A stretch of DNA of 64,000 nucleotides from contig NC_067195.1 of NCBI RefSeq assembly GCF_000699445.3, positions 68,196,591 through 68,260,590 on the forward strand, in the 5' to 3' direction. Below, piece by piece: positions 11,306 through 24,300 of the stretch (its first letter is position 1; every line of letters begins with the position of its first letter). Below the pieces are notes generated by a model, which saw only the letters and a list, made by a program, of their open reading frames with translations, had not been told where the DNA came from and searched no databases. The DNA is from Schistosoma haematobium. Lineage: Eukaryota > Platyhelminthes > Trematoda > Strigeidida > Schistosomatidae. The translations under genes were made by a program, and so were the position numbers.

Positions 11306-12834
11306 GTAAAGCCTCTCTATCAATCAACATGATTTGAGCGCCGAAGACCTGTCTTTACCTTCTCGCTTGTAGAAACGCTCCTGTCTCGTGAAGTCAGTAG
11401 ACCGAATTCTCCTCACCTCCCATTGCCTTTGGGTGACGATTTCTTTTCTATGCACAAATATTTCTGCTAATTAATGATAGGTTAATTTTATTTTTGCTAA
11501 ATTTTCTGCATATGAATATGCTAATTGATTTTGTGGGTAAATTTATCATGCTAACCGCATAGTACTTCTCCATATTGTAGAGAATGCAAATATTTGCGTA
11601 TTTCACTACTGATTTTTGTGAATGCTCTAATTTAGTGCATATCTATTTGTTTCCTTTTACTACCCGATATCATTTTTATTAGTTTCCTCCGTAGGCGTGT
11701 GTATGTATACTTACTGTTGATAAACTGCTATTTTTTTCTCTTCTACAGTTACTTTATATTTGTTTTCTCTTACCCTATCATCTCTTTCATGTAACTAATA
11801 ATCTTTTTAAAACGATAATGTTTATCTATGCCTTGATGATTGGTTAATTTTGCCATAGTTCGTTGTCCAAACTGGCTTTAATTTTTCTGCCAGTTCGGTT
11901 TTCACTCTTGTCTCATTGGTAAAGTTGTGGTGTGCCATTGTCTCTCATTACTTTACAAAACCAACTGCACTTGCCACCTACTACTACTACTACTGCTACT
12001 ATTGTCCGTTTCAAATTTTAATAGTAATAATTTGGCATTGATCGGTCTGTTGATTGGCCTGCATTAATCAAAGTAATTCACTCTCATTTTTATTAATTTA
12101 TTGTTTTGCCTGTCTGTCTACCCTACTATCTGTGTATCCAATTTTGTATGTATATGTGTGCGCGTGTCTACAAATTTTATGTCCTGAATTTTAATCTCAT
12201 ACAAATATCAGTATCTGTATTACTCTAGGTGTTCCTTTTGATTGTTTGTCTATTCGTATGTGTGTACATTCTTCTTATTACATGTTCTTCGAATTTTTAA
12301 AAATTTAATGTCCTTCCTCGGGCAGTCAAATTAGCTGCCCTAGATAGATTAGAGATGTTCTCGTTTATTTGTACTAGATACTATTCTTTATTCCTTGTGA
12401 AAGTTAATGCTAACTTGTATTGACAAATTAAGTGCAATAGATGACAGACTAATCACCAATAATATTGAATTTTATCAATAAGTAGTACATCTCAAAGTTC
12501 AGGCATACTTTCTCATCCTGATCTGTCTCATTTTGATTGAAAATGTAATATGTACTATATGCAAAAACACCATTACTAGATTGATCATTTTGTATTTGAA
12601 TGATCTGTATCATTTGTAGCTAGATTTCACAGTTGTTAACACTAATGAAAAGTCTCACGAATCTGTGCTCTGCTTTACATTTATATGTGCATTAGTTAAC
12701 TCTCCGCTTTTCACTGGTGTGCTAACAACACCTTGTGTTATCTGTTGTAATAATTGGAAAAAGCCTCTCGTAAGCTCACTTTATAATTTTCAAAAGCACA
12801 AAAATCCTATTCTTTCTACTAATCCGTCGTAGTC

Positions 12835-13230
12835 TTTGTCCATGGTTCGAATCATTACGTTAGGAATAGCCAAACCAAGATGTGACATCGGTCAATGAAT
12901 TTATTAACCATTATTATACACAATGCTAGTAGGTCGAGACTACAAGGTTGATGCAAACACGACAACTTCATGATCACTCAGTTGCTGGAGCCCTTGAGAG
13001 GGATAGTTGACGGTCAATCGAAATGATATAGGCAACCTTTATTTGACCTAAGGTATTGAGTTCCACCTCACATACCATCATTATACCTTTTTGAATTATT
13101 TCAATATTTATTCTCTTTCACTATCAGTGACACATTATTTAGATTCTCCTGATATCGATCTCGTTGTACATACTTGTGGTATCGGAAATTGAACTCATTC
13201 ATATTTCTTACGAGCTCTACGTTGGTCATG
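12835..13230 (+). mobile_element. Very old family B 3' fragment
   Basis: Broken frames keep the order of family B's C-terminal residues (AKPRCDIGQ, then a SRSRLQG-like stretch). The 3' UTR words (CTTGTGGTATCGGAAATTGAACT, GAGCTCTACGTTGG) correspond to the ends of the copies at 7.1 and 14.4 kb. No frame is open. Confidence 0.55.
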
Positions 13231-13639
13231 CTTGACTAGTTTTATTTGGACAGTTCTTTATGTAATCTTCAGTGCATTTATTTTTGTTTTACTACACGTT
13301 AAATAAGATCAAGTTTCTATTTGAATCGATACATATTTATCACTAATTATATTGATTGATGGCCACATTACGTCATAGAGTGACTGAATTTGTAGGCGTT
13401 AGATATTTCATGTACAATTAAATTAATAAGTGTGCAGTATTCCTTCCACTATGACGGTAATCAATTGGTTTGGATTTAGTTGTAGTGGTAAGTACACACT
13501 GGTGATAATCCTCAGACTAGGAAAATCACCATGTCCCGTTTCTTTTATGGTTTTCGATAGATCTTGTTGATTTCACTTCGAGATAAAAAGTACCGTCATA
13601 TTAAAATTATAATTGAATATACGTTTAACCGGGACAGCA

Positions 13640-14480
13640 CGAATTCGAAAAGCTCGTTTGCTAACTTACGACATTTATGGCGAAAACGGGATATCCGTCT
13701 TTCAATTAAGGGACGAGTTTATTGCGCAGTAGTTCGTTCTGTTGTACAGCGAAACGTGGCCATTAAGAGTAGAAGATAGTCATAAGCTACTAGTATTTGA
13801 CCACAGATGTCTTAGAAATATTGTTGGCATCTGCTGGAATCACTGGGTAAGCAATAGTGAGGATAGACGCAGGGTATTAGGAAATGATGGTAAATCAGTT
13901 GATGAGGTTGTGAATCTTCATCGACTGAGATGGTCGGGCATGTGTTACACATACCTGACCACCGATTACCACGACACACAATGCCGACTAGTATCGGAGA
14001 CGGATTGTGTGGCGCATATATATTTGGTGCCCTCTTGTGTGTGTTCAAATAAATAATAAGTAAATAAATGGAGACGGATGGAAGAAAGTTAGGGTCGGCC
14101 AAACGAAAACGTGGCATCAATGCTTGAAGTCACTAACTTGTGTTCTGAGCCATGTTGGTAGATGCAGAGTTCGTGGTTGGGTTCCGTGTGACTATCGTAA
14201 CCAATGGTTGGAGACTGTAGGTGACATAGCTGAAAATCGTTCACAATGGCGTAGGTGTATACACTCTCTATCTTCCCTTAAACTATAAGACTAAAATTAT
14301 TTCATATCTTTCTTTCTACGTACTAAATCTTTCTTCCTGTACTATATCCCTATATGCAATCTTTCTTTTATATATTACCACCTCTGAATTATCTACTTTT
14401 ATGAATCCAGTGTTCGTCTTGCGGTATGGCAATTTGGACCGATGCATATATGTGCCTAGTCCTACGTCATAACTGACTGA
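13640..14480 (+). mobile_element. Family B 3' fragment nearly identical to the copy at 6.5-7.1 kb
   Basis: Starts in the conserved ARIRKARLAFANLRHLW region (here shortened) and runs to the 3' UTR. By eye, 13757-13938 is base-for-base identical to 6497-6678, and 14071 to about 14385 is identical to 6746-7062. The roughly 67 bp between them differs at about one base in five. Frameshifts disrupt the coding. A short SINE-like element interrupts it at 14006-14069. Confidence 0.85.
14006..14069 (+). mobile_element. 5'-truncated SINE-like element (copy S3)
   Basis: The last 64 bp of the S element (TGTGTGGCGCATATATATTTG to the A/T tail), flanked by the 10-bp duplication GGAGACGGAT at 13996-14005 and 14070-14079. 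It sits in family B coding sequence. Confidence 0.9.
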
Positions 14481-14664
14481 CTAAGCGAGACATTTACTGG
14501 AAAGCTGTGGTTTTGCAAGAATTCCATGCTTAAATACTAATTAGATTTTTTCAGTCACGTGTTTTGAATAATACTTTGTTTATTTCTATTTAAAATGATA
14601 AATTATTCTCCGTATTATGATTGGTGTTACCTCTATTTCTGAAATTTCTTTTCGTAAAATTTAG

Positions 14665-15302
14665 ACCTGCTTGTGCATATCCTCCTATCCTTCAAACTAA
14701 TATTACAAATGGACCAGACTTGTACAGGGAACGTGATACATTTAATTATGGTGTTGCCAACGGTCAACCATTACCTGTACAACCATTGAGCTCTAACCAA
14801 GCTATGTATCATGGTTCCGTATCTGCTCCTGGACTTGGTTGTCCAAACACAACAATGAGCCCACAGTCCCAAATGCCAACACAACAATCTCACTTTCAAA
14901 TGCAACAGTATTCTCAAATGCAACAATCTTATGGTGATGCTATGGGAAACTGTCAAGTATCTTCATTTCAGCCACAACAACAGTATCCAACCATGATTTT
15001 GAATTCCAACTTAGATAAGGTAGCTTCTCAACAGTTATCTACATCTGAATCACCACCTAATTTAAATTATATTAGAAATCCTAATATAAATGGTGCTTTA
15101 CCACATTCTCAGATCATGTCCAACACAACAGCTTCTTACGGTCTACCTTCAGCTCCGAATTGTACCACAATAGCATCACATCAACCAAGAACATCTCTTA
15201 TTTCAATGGGAACTCAAAATATCGTCAACAGAAATATTCCTCAGTCACAACAAATCTCCTGTCGATCATCTGCCACTAGGGTTGTTTCATCTGAATCAGT
15301 TT
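14665..15302 (+). CDS. ZMIZ: ZMIZ exon 1 of those found
   Basis: The acceptor TTTTCGTAAAATTTAG ends at 14664 and the donor GTAAGT starts at 15303. The first base completes a codon from an unseen upstream exon; the last base (T) opens the next codon. The encoded stretch is disordered and rich in Gln, Met, Ser and Asn (SHFQMQQYSQMQQSYGD), like the low-complexity region upstream of the SP-RING in animal ZMIZ proteins. Confidence 0.82.
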
Positions 15303-18300
15303 GTAAGTTCATGGAATAATTTATATCATATTAGTTAACAGTAATTAATTAGTTTTTCGATTTCGCATTTAACTTCCTAATATTTAATTTTGAATACTAT
15401 TTAACGATTAAATTATAAAGCTATTGTTTGTTCATCATTTATAGTTACACTGTGGAACTCAATTATTAATTTAAATATGATTATCACGCGATGTACAATA
15501 AGATAAATGCCTTATATAATAATTGTACTTTAGATAACGTCTCACTATACGAGAACTTATTTCGTCTGTTTACCTGCCATTTGGTAATTTATGTAATTTG
15601 TTTTACTGTTGGGGAAAATTTGAACTGTAAAATTAGCCGCCACTCACTTTCTATGGCTTAAATTATGATTTTATTCAATAGTTCAGTTTTTATAGAATTT
15701 GACTATATGTAATTCTCATGAGAAAATTGTTTAAGTATTCTTCGATTTCGTCAGCTTCATAATTTCTGAAACCTGTCCCTTTCTTTTGACTTAACAAAAT
15801 GATAACACTTACTGCTTTTTTAATGATATCTTAATGCAATTGCATTTTACTGACTTGCTAATTTTCTGTTTTTATTTAAATTTATTTTTAAATATCTTAT
15901 TTGTGGGGGATTATGACTATTTTATTAATTTTCCTGGTTTTCAACAATCAGTAAAACCTAATTCTACAGATTCATCGTAGAGTTTTGATATTATTCTTCT
16001 TTCTATTGATAAAATTTGTAAAAACTTTGAAAATAGTGCGGTTATTAATAAGGTCAGAGCATATGTATTCATTTAATTCTCCACTTTTCTTTGTCTATAT
16101 ATTGACGTTTGTCAAAGGATAGTGATTTCTGGTTATTAAAGTGTTTACTTGATTAACTGTTAAGAATTCAGTTACAATTTGTCACATTATTGGTTAAAAT
16201 ATTTTAAATTAAAGTATTTCTCATAACCATTCGATTTATAACATTTTACAATGTTACTTTTAAGCTTACAATAAAGAATTAAATAAATATATATATTTAT
16301 CTATCATAGAGGCTACCTAATTAAAAAAAACATGCAATGGTACGCTTAACCTTGAGGTCATTGTAATAGTTAAATTGTTTGAAATGTACTTTTTTTCAAA
16401 ATCATTTTGTAATTCATAGGATTTTTAATAGTTATCTAAACTAGTAAATTTTCTGGAATATGAACAAGTGTTTGTTAATCTGTATGTTACTCTAATCGTG
16501 CAAAAACGCGACTGTTACTACTCGTTTACTCAAGTCCTTAAGTAAATAAAAGATGTAAATTAACTCACTCACCAGTTACTTGGATAGGAGCCTCAGTTTA
16601 AAAGTTTGAGTGCTAATGGTACTATTTATTTACCCAACGTATGTCCGGACCTGGAATTCGGTGGCTCAAAGTAAATGCCTTAACCGTTAAAATTGTTACC
16701 CTTCTCGAAGCATAGACCGCCGATTAGAAAATCTCCAACCAACTCTTTCCTCAGCTCTCCTTTCAAGTTCTACTCATGATTTTGATATATCCTTCCAATT
16801 CCAGGCACCATGAGTTTTCTGCTCTCCTTTTTTTCTTTTTACTGAGAAGACTCGAAGTTGGGGTTTGCTTTGTGACAGTTTGATGACTTCCTCATAGTAT
16901 GTCTATCTTCAGCGTCTTTTCCTAATTTATTCCTGAGCTGGGAGCTGATTTGTTATCTGCTGTAGTAGATTATTGCTGATAGTCTCTGTTAGTGGGTTTG
17001 GAAAATTTGCTTGAACAGTTGATTGTGAATACTTGCACTTATTTAGTGACTATGGTGGTGGTTCTCCAGGTTTCAACATTTTTGTTAAAAATTCTGACTT
17101 TGGTCTTGGCTGACAGTGGTTTTGAGCTATAAATATTCTTCAACTGTAGGAATGCTGCCCATATTTAACCGATTCACGCTTTAGGTTTTGCATTAGATCC
17201 TCCATTTATATCAATGATATTACTCAGGTATATTGAAGCTTCCATTTCTTCTAGAGCTATGTCATCAAGTTTGATTTACATGGTACTCTCACTGATGTAG
17301 TGAAGTTGTTTTTTAAGAAGTGAGCTCGCTAACGATACTACCCTTAATCCTCTTCTACTCGGGCTTGGAACTGACAATAACTACAGAGGGGATCCGGGCA
17401 ACGTTGCAATATCCATACCGTTTAATAATAATAATAATAATAATTATTATTATTATTATTTTACGGAGTATTATCAACATAAATCAGTCTTAGTAGTATT
17501 TCTTTAGTGTTATTTATGAAAGTGTCTACTGTTACAGCATAAATCTGAACCTTATTTATTTAGATGTTTACTGGTGTTGATAATTATGACATTCATGATG
17601 TTTGTTTTCTTCTCTACTGACTAATATAATAGATAACATAAACACGATAATTTAAATCTTTCCATCTTTATTGTTTTGTTTCTCTCCCCCTCCTGTTCAT
17701 GTTTATTATTTAGTGATTTAATCAATGTTTGTAGTGTTATCATTCTTCATGATATTATTGTCATCATCTAACATTAAATATACATAGATATTAATAATTC
17801 GTTAGTTTTTTGTTTAAAAATCAAACATGGACTACTTAAAAACAAATATGTCTTTATTTCTCTTTGATAAGTTAAGTTCTGTAATTTTGAAGACTTCATG
17901 TTATTATTTTACTGTGTAAAGGAGAAAAAGTCAATTCAATGTATACAATTTTATTGGTATTCATTTTATATCACTGAGATTATCATTCTTTACTTTCTGT
18001 TTATTATTTTAATAGGCATTATTATTGTCACTGTCATTATGCTCTAGGTTTAGAGAACCAGGTGAGGAACATTGTAGTCTTTACGTTTTAACTTCATTGC
18101 TTTATTTCAATGTTCTCGATACGAATTGTGGAACTAATCTTGAATTCTTTACCCTTATTTTTACGTAGATAAATCTATGTGCTAGTAATTCTTATGACAT
18201 AATTTTAGATAAGAGTGGGATGGAGAATGCCGTTCGGCGGCCTATGCTCCATTGAGAGTAACAGGCCTAAGTAAGTAATTTTAGTTAAAGAAAAAAACTG

Positions 18301-21300
18301 ATAGGTCTCTTGATAACTTGTTTTATCAATTTTAACATTTGAATGACTCTAGAATTTCTAATAATTTTAAGAAAACCTATTCTATTATAGCTTTCCAACC
18401 ATCGTCAATGTATCTTCCATATTCTTCGGAATGCCCAGTTACGCAACCAGGATCTGGAATAACTGCTCCATATTCTGTGGCGATGTCGACGTGCAACACA
18501 ATACCTCAGGTGATTAACAACACTATGGTACCAGGCTCAGTCTGTTGTCCTGGGCAGTCGCCCAGGCCACCTGCTGGTAGTCGGAATCAAGTCTCTTCTA
18601 ATGCCCCAACTTCTACACCTTTAATGCAACAACAACAAATGTATAGCTCACAACAGTCACGTTCTTTAAACAATTCTAGTGTTTACTCAGGCTCATGTTA
18701 TGGAAATCAACAGTATACCCAACCATCACCAGCTTTCCGACCAAGCCCAAGTACTATGAACTCCCAAACAACAGCATCTGTAGTAACGCGTTCAACTACT
18801 CCTAGAGACGCTCAGGGCAACAATTGCCTTACTATGCATCACACGTTACCGCAACAGCAATCTCAACAACTCTCAGTTTCTCAATGTTCAAATCCTTCAC
18901 CAATTGTTGGACCAGGATCTTTGCAGTCTGGTGTTAGGTCGATTGGTAGTTGTAGTGTTAATAGTGGTACTACTTCAATATACAATCATCCGTGTACTCC
19001 TACAGGACATTCCGTGCCAAGTGCAATAGGGAGTAACCAAACCGTTGCACCTAATCCTTCCACTCCTCCATGTGTGATGCCAACTGGAAACTCGAGGGTT
19101 ATGGGATCTCATGTAAGTTTTGCAAATTTAAAAAATATTGGCTCGAACGACATCTAATCTTCTCCAAGTCATTTGTATTTTCCTATCATTTGTTGGGTAT
19201 ATTTCTGTAACAAATTAGTCGTTTTATAACTCTATTACCCTCAGATCCTTTATTGTCTCATGAAAACAAAACTGTTGTCTCTTAATTTGCATTAAATTAA
19301 AAATATGTTGTTTTGCGAATTACTCTGTATGTTCTGTTATCGAGTATTTAAGAAGTGTAACTTCATAGATCAGGTAAATGATTATGATCTCGAATCATTT
19401 TTTGAGCTGGATGGTTTACTCCTAAAGCTTTCATTGTCCTTCCAAATAGTACCGTCTGTACAAGCCTCAGACAGAACTGAGTTGCTCGAATTTATCAACA
19501 TATGACTGAACGCTTAGTCGCTTGACCTTGATCTTGATTATTTTTTTACCCTTGTTCTGTCATTATCTACATATTTATCTTGACTGTCATCTTTTTTGAC
19601 CCCGCAACTTCCCATTATTTTCCTATCTATCTGATAACTCGGATCGATTTCGACGCGTTTATTGATTGCTGATAGACCCATATATAAAGGATATATTGGA
19701 AATTACGACAAGATTATCCAGACCTTTTAGAATAGGCGTTTGTGTAAATAATATTGTCTAAAAGAACAATGAAAGCTTCATAATTAAACCAATCAGCTCA
19801 GAGAACTAAGCTCTACCAAAATCTCTCAAAAAGTGACTGTTCATCTCGAACAGCATTTAGATGAAGTTATTTACTCGAACCTGAAATTTACCATCAGTGA
19901 AATAAGAGTAAGCTTTCTAAAGTTGACGTTTGACATTTAAGGCCCACTATTCGTTCTACCCATAAATTGTGTTATTTTAATCTAAAACAAACACAGTTTA
20001 TAATTTTGTTTGCCAAGTTCATAAACATGACCATCCATAGAAACAGAAAATTACCAAAACTTATGATGAACTGTCATCATGGTGTAGAAGACTGATGTGA
20101 ATGTTCTGGGATACATGTTTAGACTTATCACGCTTGCGTCTAACTGGACACAGAATAACCACATTAACAAAACCCATAAGAGTTCAATTCAGCAACAAGA
20201 AAGTCAAACGTAAACTCCAGCAGCAACTTAAGTCACACTTAGGCAATTTCTAAAACGAGACAGACCTAGATGTTGCTTGGAAAGATGTACGAACAGTTGC
20301 GGATACACAAGCGTCATCTATTGGTGAATTGAACTAAAGGGTTACAAAAAACCAGTGAATTTCTGCTACATCTATTGCACTGATAGATCCCCGTAAACTT
20401 ATCCATCAGGCTCCGAACACAATGACGAGCGCAAAAAATTCAAATCTGGACTAACCAAAAGTTGACGGGACGATCGCGTGTAGTAGTGCGCAACGAAAGC
20501 AAAAGACTTGGAAAAGGCAGTAGGTGTATGTAACAACAGACAAATAAAAGATACTAGAATTAAGAAGTCAAACGTAAGTGGAACTATCTCGGGAAAAGAC
20601 GATACTATAATCTGCTCTCAGCCCAGACGTTTAGAACGATGGACGGAACACTTTAAGGAGCAGCACAACTGGTCTTCAGCTACTCTCCAACTACCGACCA
20701 TTCCCAGATAGCTTGAATGGAACATTGAAGTATGTCCCCCTACTCTATCTGAAGTTCACAAGGCTACAGTTAGTCTGAAACGAGGAAGAGCAGCAGGTGC
20801 AGATGGATTGACTCCATATGTCTCTAAGTATAGTGGTCCAGTTTTAGCGATCAGGTTGATTAATATTTTATCTAAAACCTGGGGATTGGACGTGATCTAA
20901 TCTGACTTATCTCAATCACTGATTGTCCCAATATATAAGAATGAGTCAAAATCATCCTGTGATAACCATAGAGGGATTAGTTTGACTAATATAGCATCTA
21001 AAATACTAGCGTCAATAATTATCGGACGTCTAATAAAGATTCGTGAACTGGAAACACGAGAAAGTCAGACTTGCTTGAGACGTGGTCGTGGCTGCATTGA
21101 CCACATACTCACCATTCGTCAGATTTTAGAACACAGACATGCTTGTCGGTGTCCGACAATGGTGGTCTTTCTTGACTTGAAAATAGCATTTGACTCTGTA
21201 GACCGAGAGGTTCTGTGGCAGTGTCTATCATTGAAAGGTGTACCTCAGAAGTATATAAACCTTGTTCAGGCTCTTTACCCGCACTACTAGTCGAGTGAGA

Positions 21301-24300
21301 GCTTATGGTGAACTGTCATCTGTTTTTGCAACCTTGAGTGGTGTCCATCAAGGCTGTCCACTTTCTCCATTTTTGTTCAATTTCATCATAGACCTACTGA
21401 TGGAAATAACGCTCTCATCGATTGTGACTTCAAGAGATACTTCTGGAGTTCTAGTGAGAAGCCGTTACTAGTGGAGTTCAACTAGGTCTGTTGTGAGATA
21501 TCAGCTCATTTAAGACAATGGTATACGGTGGCGCAACTTCGTGGATTGGTTGAAGTTAGACATTAGCACCATTGGACGCCGGGTCAGTGGTCTAGTTGGT
21601 TAAGCGCTTGGCGCGAGACTGATAGGTCGTGGGTTCGAATTCCACGGGGTGCGGGATCGTGGGTGCGCACAGATGAAGAGTCCTATACTGGGACGAAACG
21701 GCCGTCCAGTGTTCTCAGGTTTTCCATGGCGGCCTAGCTTCAATTGACTCATGATTTCAATCTGTGAAGTTTCTAAAATCTCCACAAACCCCTTCTGATA
21801 ACAAATATTTATCGACTACCATTTTTGTATATGATATATATATCATTTGTTGTTTTGCTTCTGTAGGTGAATCCAGGTGTTGGTGATCTCTGCTACTTAC
21901 CACCACCCCCTAGTCGGCCAATTTCTTCCGGTGGTCGTGAAGTTGTCATGACTGCAGTTTCAATAGGCAGTGGTGGTGGTGGTCCTTTAGTAGCATCGTC
22001 AGGTAATGAAATGATGTTAAATTCAAATTTTCACATTTCAACTGGCTTAAATCCATCCACATCGACATCTTTCAGTGGAAATAACTCTCAGGTATCTGTA
22101 TATTTGAACTAAACTTGTTTTCTTTTTTTCTTTTCATTTTTCGTCATATAATACAGTTATTGTATTTTTAAACTGTGGATTGGTATCTAAAACGTGACTT
22201 CAGGCCTTTAGCGTTTTTATCACGATATTATTTCTTACTGAAAGATTGTACCTGAGCTTGAAGTGTATCTGTTTTTCGATATCTCAGGTTATTGTGCTTA
22301 GCAGTAATCAATTTATAGCTCACCTGTCAAGTATGTTTCTTTGTCAGTGAAACTACACCTTTCTTGAGGTAATAAAAAAGTTACTCTTTCTGTGTACATA
22401 ATATCCTAACCTCTGCAGGAGTGCTTATCTTATGACTTTGTTTTGATAATGTGCCACTTTAGTAACTTAAATCACGTGGGTAACCTGACGATTCAGCTAC
22501 GTTGTTTTAAAAAAGCTCAATTTTTAAGAAGTTTTATCTGTTCCGTCTTAAATTCACATTGCCTGTACGTTTTACATTCTTTCTGATTAGCTATTAAAAA
22601 TCGTGAACTATTAATAGAGGTAAATTCATTAAATTGTTACTTTTCAAACGCTAATGCAGAATTTGTTCCCTTTTCCTTTATCTAAATAAATAACCTCAGC
22701 TAAAGGCACCTGAATGATACGTATGCCGTAGTTGAATGTCTGAATACAAAGCTCAGTTTAGTAACATTGACAATAATTCAGTCAATGTTGCCAGCTAGGG
22801 ACATTAGGTTCAGTGGTTTGGTTATCTTTTCAGCATCTCCCGTTTCGTGCGTCATTGGGACTTGGTAGAAAAAACAGTGAGGTGATCACTTTATGACATG
22901 GAGCCCCAATATAAAAGATAACTATAGGAGTTACACCCATATTTATCGATTGTCATAGGAATTAAACGTGAATTTAATTTCAATGGAATAAGTATGACTG
23001 AATTTGGCAAGTAAACAATAATATTAAGCGTAAAGTAAAGTTGGGGTTGAAAAATGATTGCAACATCGTCGCTTCAAATTACCACAGATTGAAACATGGA
23101 ATTTGTATTCATCAATACCGTTCACTTCAACAATCAGTGACACTTCCCGGTTTGTCCAATCTCACCATTTTTTCAAACAATTCCTACATTAGCCAACATT
23201 ATGCATCCCTGTAGTCGGTGATTAGCTTTGAGAAACATTCGAACTATCCATGTTGAATAAACTTTATGACCTTGCCAGTTGACCCTACTGCGAATTTAAT
23301 GTTTCCACACTACGTGAGCAATCCTGCTAAGATCTATGTAATCAAATACTGTCGACAAAATTTTCTGCTTTCACGTCACATCCCACAGCTGTTGAGCTGT
23401 ACAAAAATGACAGCTAGGCAGTATACTCGACCCTAAGTTGATTGACGTTTCATTTAGGTGAAGCTTTGTCCTCTGAGCAGGGTGTTTTGCTTGTGTTGCT
23501 CTCATTTTTCTTCTGAACAATATCATCAGCACAAGCTTCAAGTAGAAGTAAAGCGTTCGAATCTTCTAATCTTATTCACTATCCCAAAATGACATTTCAC
23601 CGGTGCTACTGACAGAAATATTAGCCAAATTCAGTTATGCTTTTTGGATATATTATTCGAAAATCCGCATCCGCCTGTCATAAGTTGACCTTTTATATGA
23701 AGTATTATGTGTCTCACCACTAAATTCTGTGATGTGCTCATAAACAGAATTCCTTTTATTGTCTTATTCCACGTCGTTCGATCTCAGATCCACGGGCTTC
23801 AAAATGATTTTGATGGGTCTGTTCCAAACAGTTCCCCATTAATGATGATGACCATGCCAGTTTCTTCACCAATTCCTGGAAATTTCATTAATGGTCCAAT
23901 GCATGCGAATGTAATGAATATATCTATGGTTAGTTCAACACCAGCTCCTCCGCCATACCATCAACCTACTTCTATGATGCCTTGCCGATCAATGGGTCCA
24001 TCGTTTTTCAGTCCTACTTCTATGTCAATGCCTCCTATCACAGTGACTTCCGCTGTCTATTTAAACTCAATCCCTACTTTTTCAACTGTACCAGATCCTG
24101 GCAGTGTAAATAATAGTGATCGTGGTATGTATGGAATTATCGGAGAAAATATAATTGGCTCTTCTGTGAACAGTAAGCAAGCATCTGGAACAAACAAAAC
24201 TCGACCCAAAAGAGTTCGAGGCAGTAAGGTTAGTATAGTATCATATGTATATTGCATGTCAACTCTTTTCTAACATGCTTTTTCTGCTTTATGTTTCATA

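Larger units (their letters stand above)
7986..12834. other. A+T-rich non-coding stretch
   Basis: No gene or element is recognised apart from an (AT)n tract at 8699-8734 and one exon candidate at 11187-11305. Short open frames at 9149-9382 (-) and 9523-9741 (+) have no recognisable family. Confidence 0.5.
15303..18390 (+). other. ZMIZ intron (3.1 kb) with RTE debris
   Basis: GTAAGT to TTCTATTATAG. Holds an antisense RTE 3' fragment (16640-17410), an (AAT)n/(ATT)n palindrome (17423-17462) and a 68-bp retroposon (18209-18276). The rest is plain A+T-rich sequence. Confidence 0.85.
19113..21866 (+). other. ZMIZ intron (2.8 kb) with repeats
   Basis: GTAAGT to TTGCTTCTGTAG. Contains two facing hairpin-repeat copies (19400-19475 and 19760-19836), a family B RT copy (20050-21480) and a hammerhead SINE (21550-21775), all of the larger elements in sense orientation. 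Confidence 0.85.

Noticed and set aside
21588..21643. Possible tRNA gene from box A and box B
   Set aside because: The boxes belong to a SINE head; no cloverleaf with a proper acceptor stem is evident, and the copies share SINE flanks.
24223..24229. Use of the GTAAGG donor at 24224 for exon 4
   Set aside because: It would shift the frame and meet a stop (TAG) within a few codons of the exon at 36950; the donor at 24229 keeps the frame.
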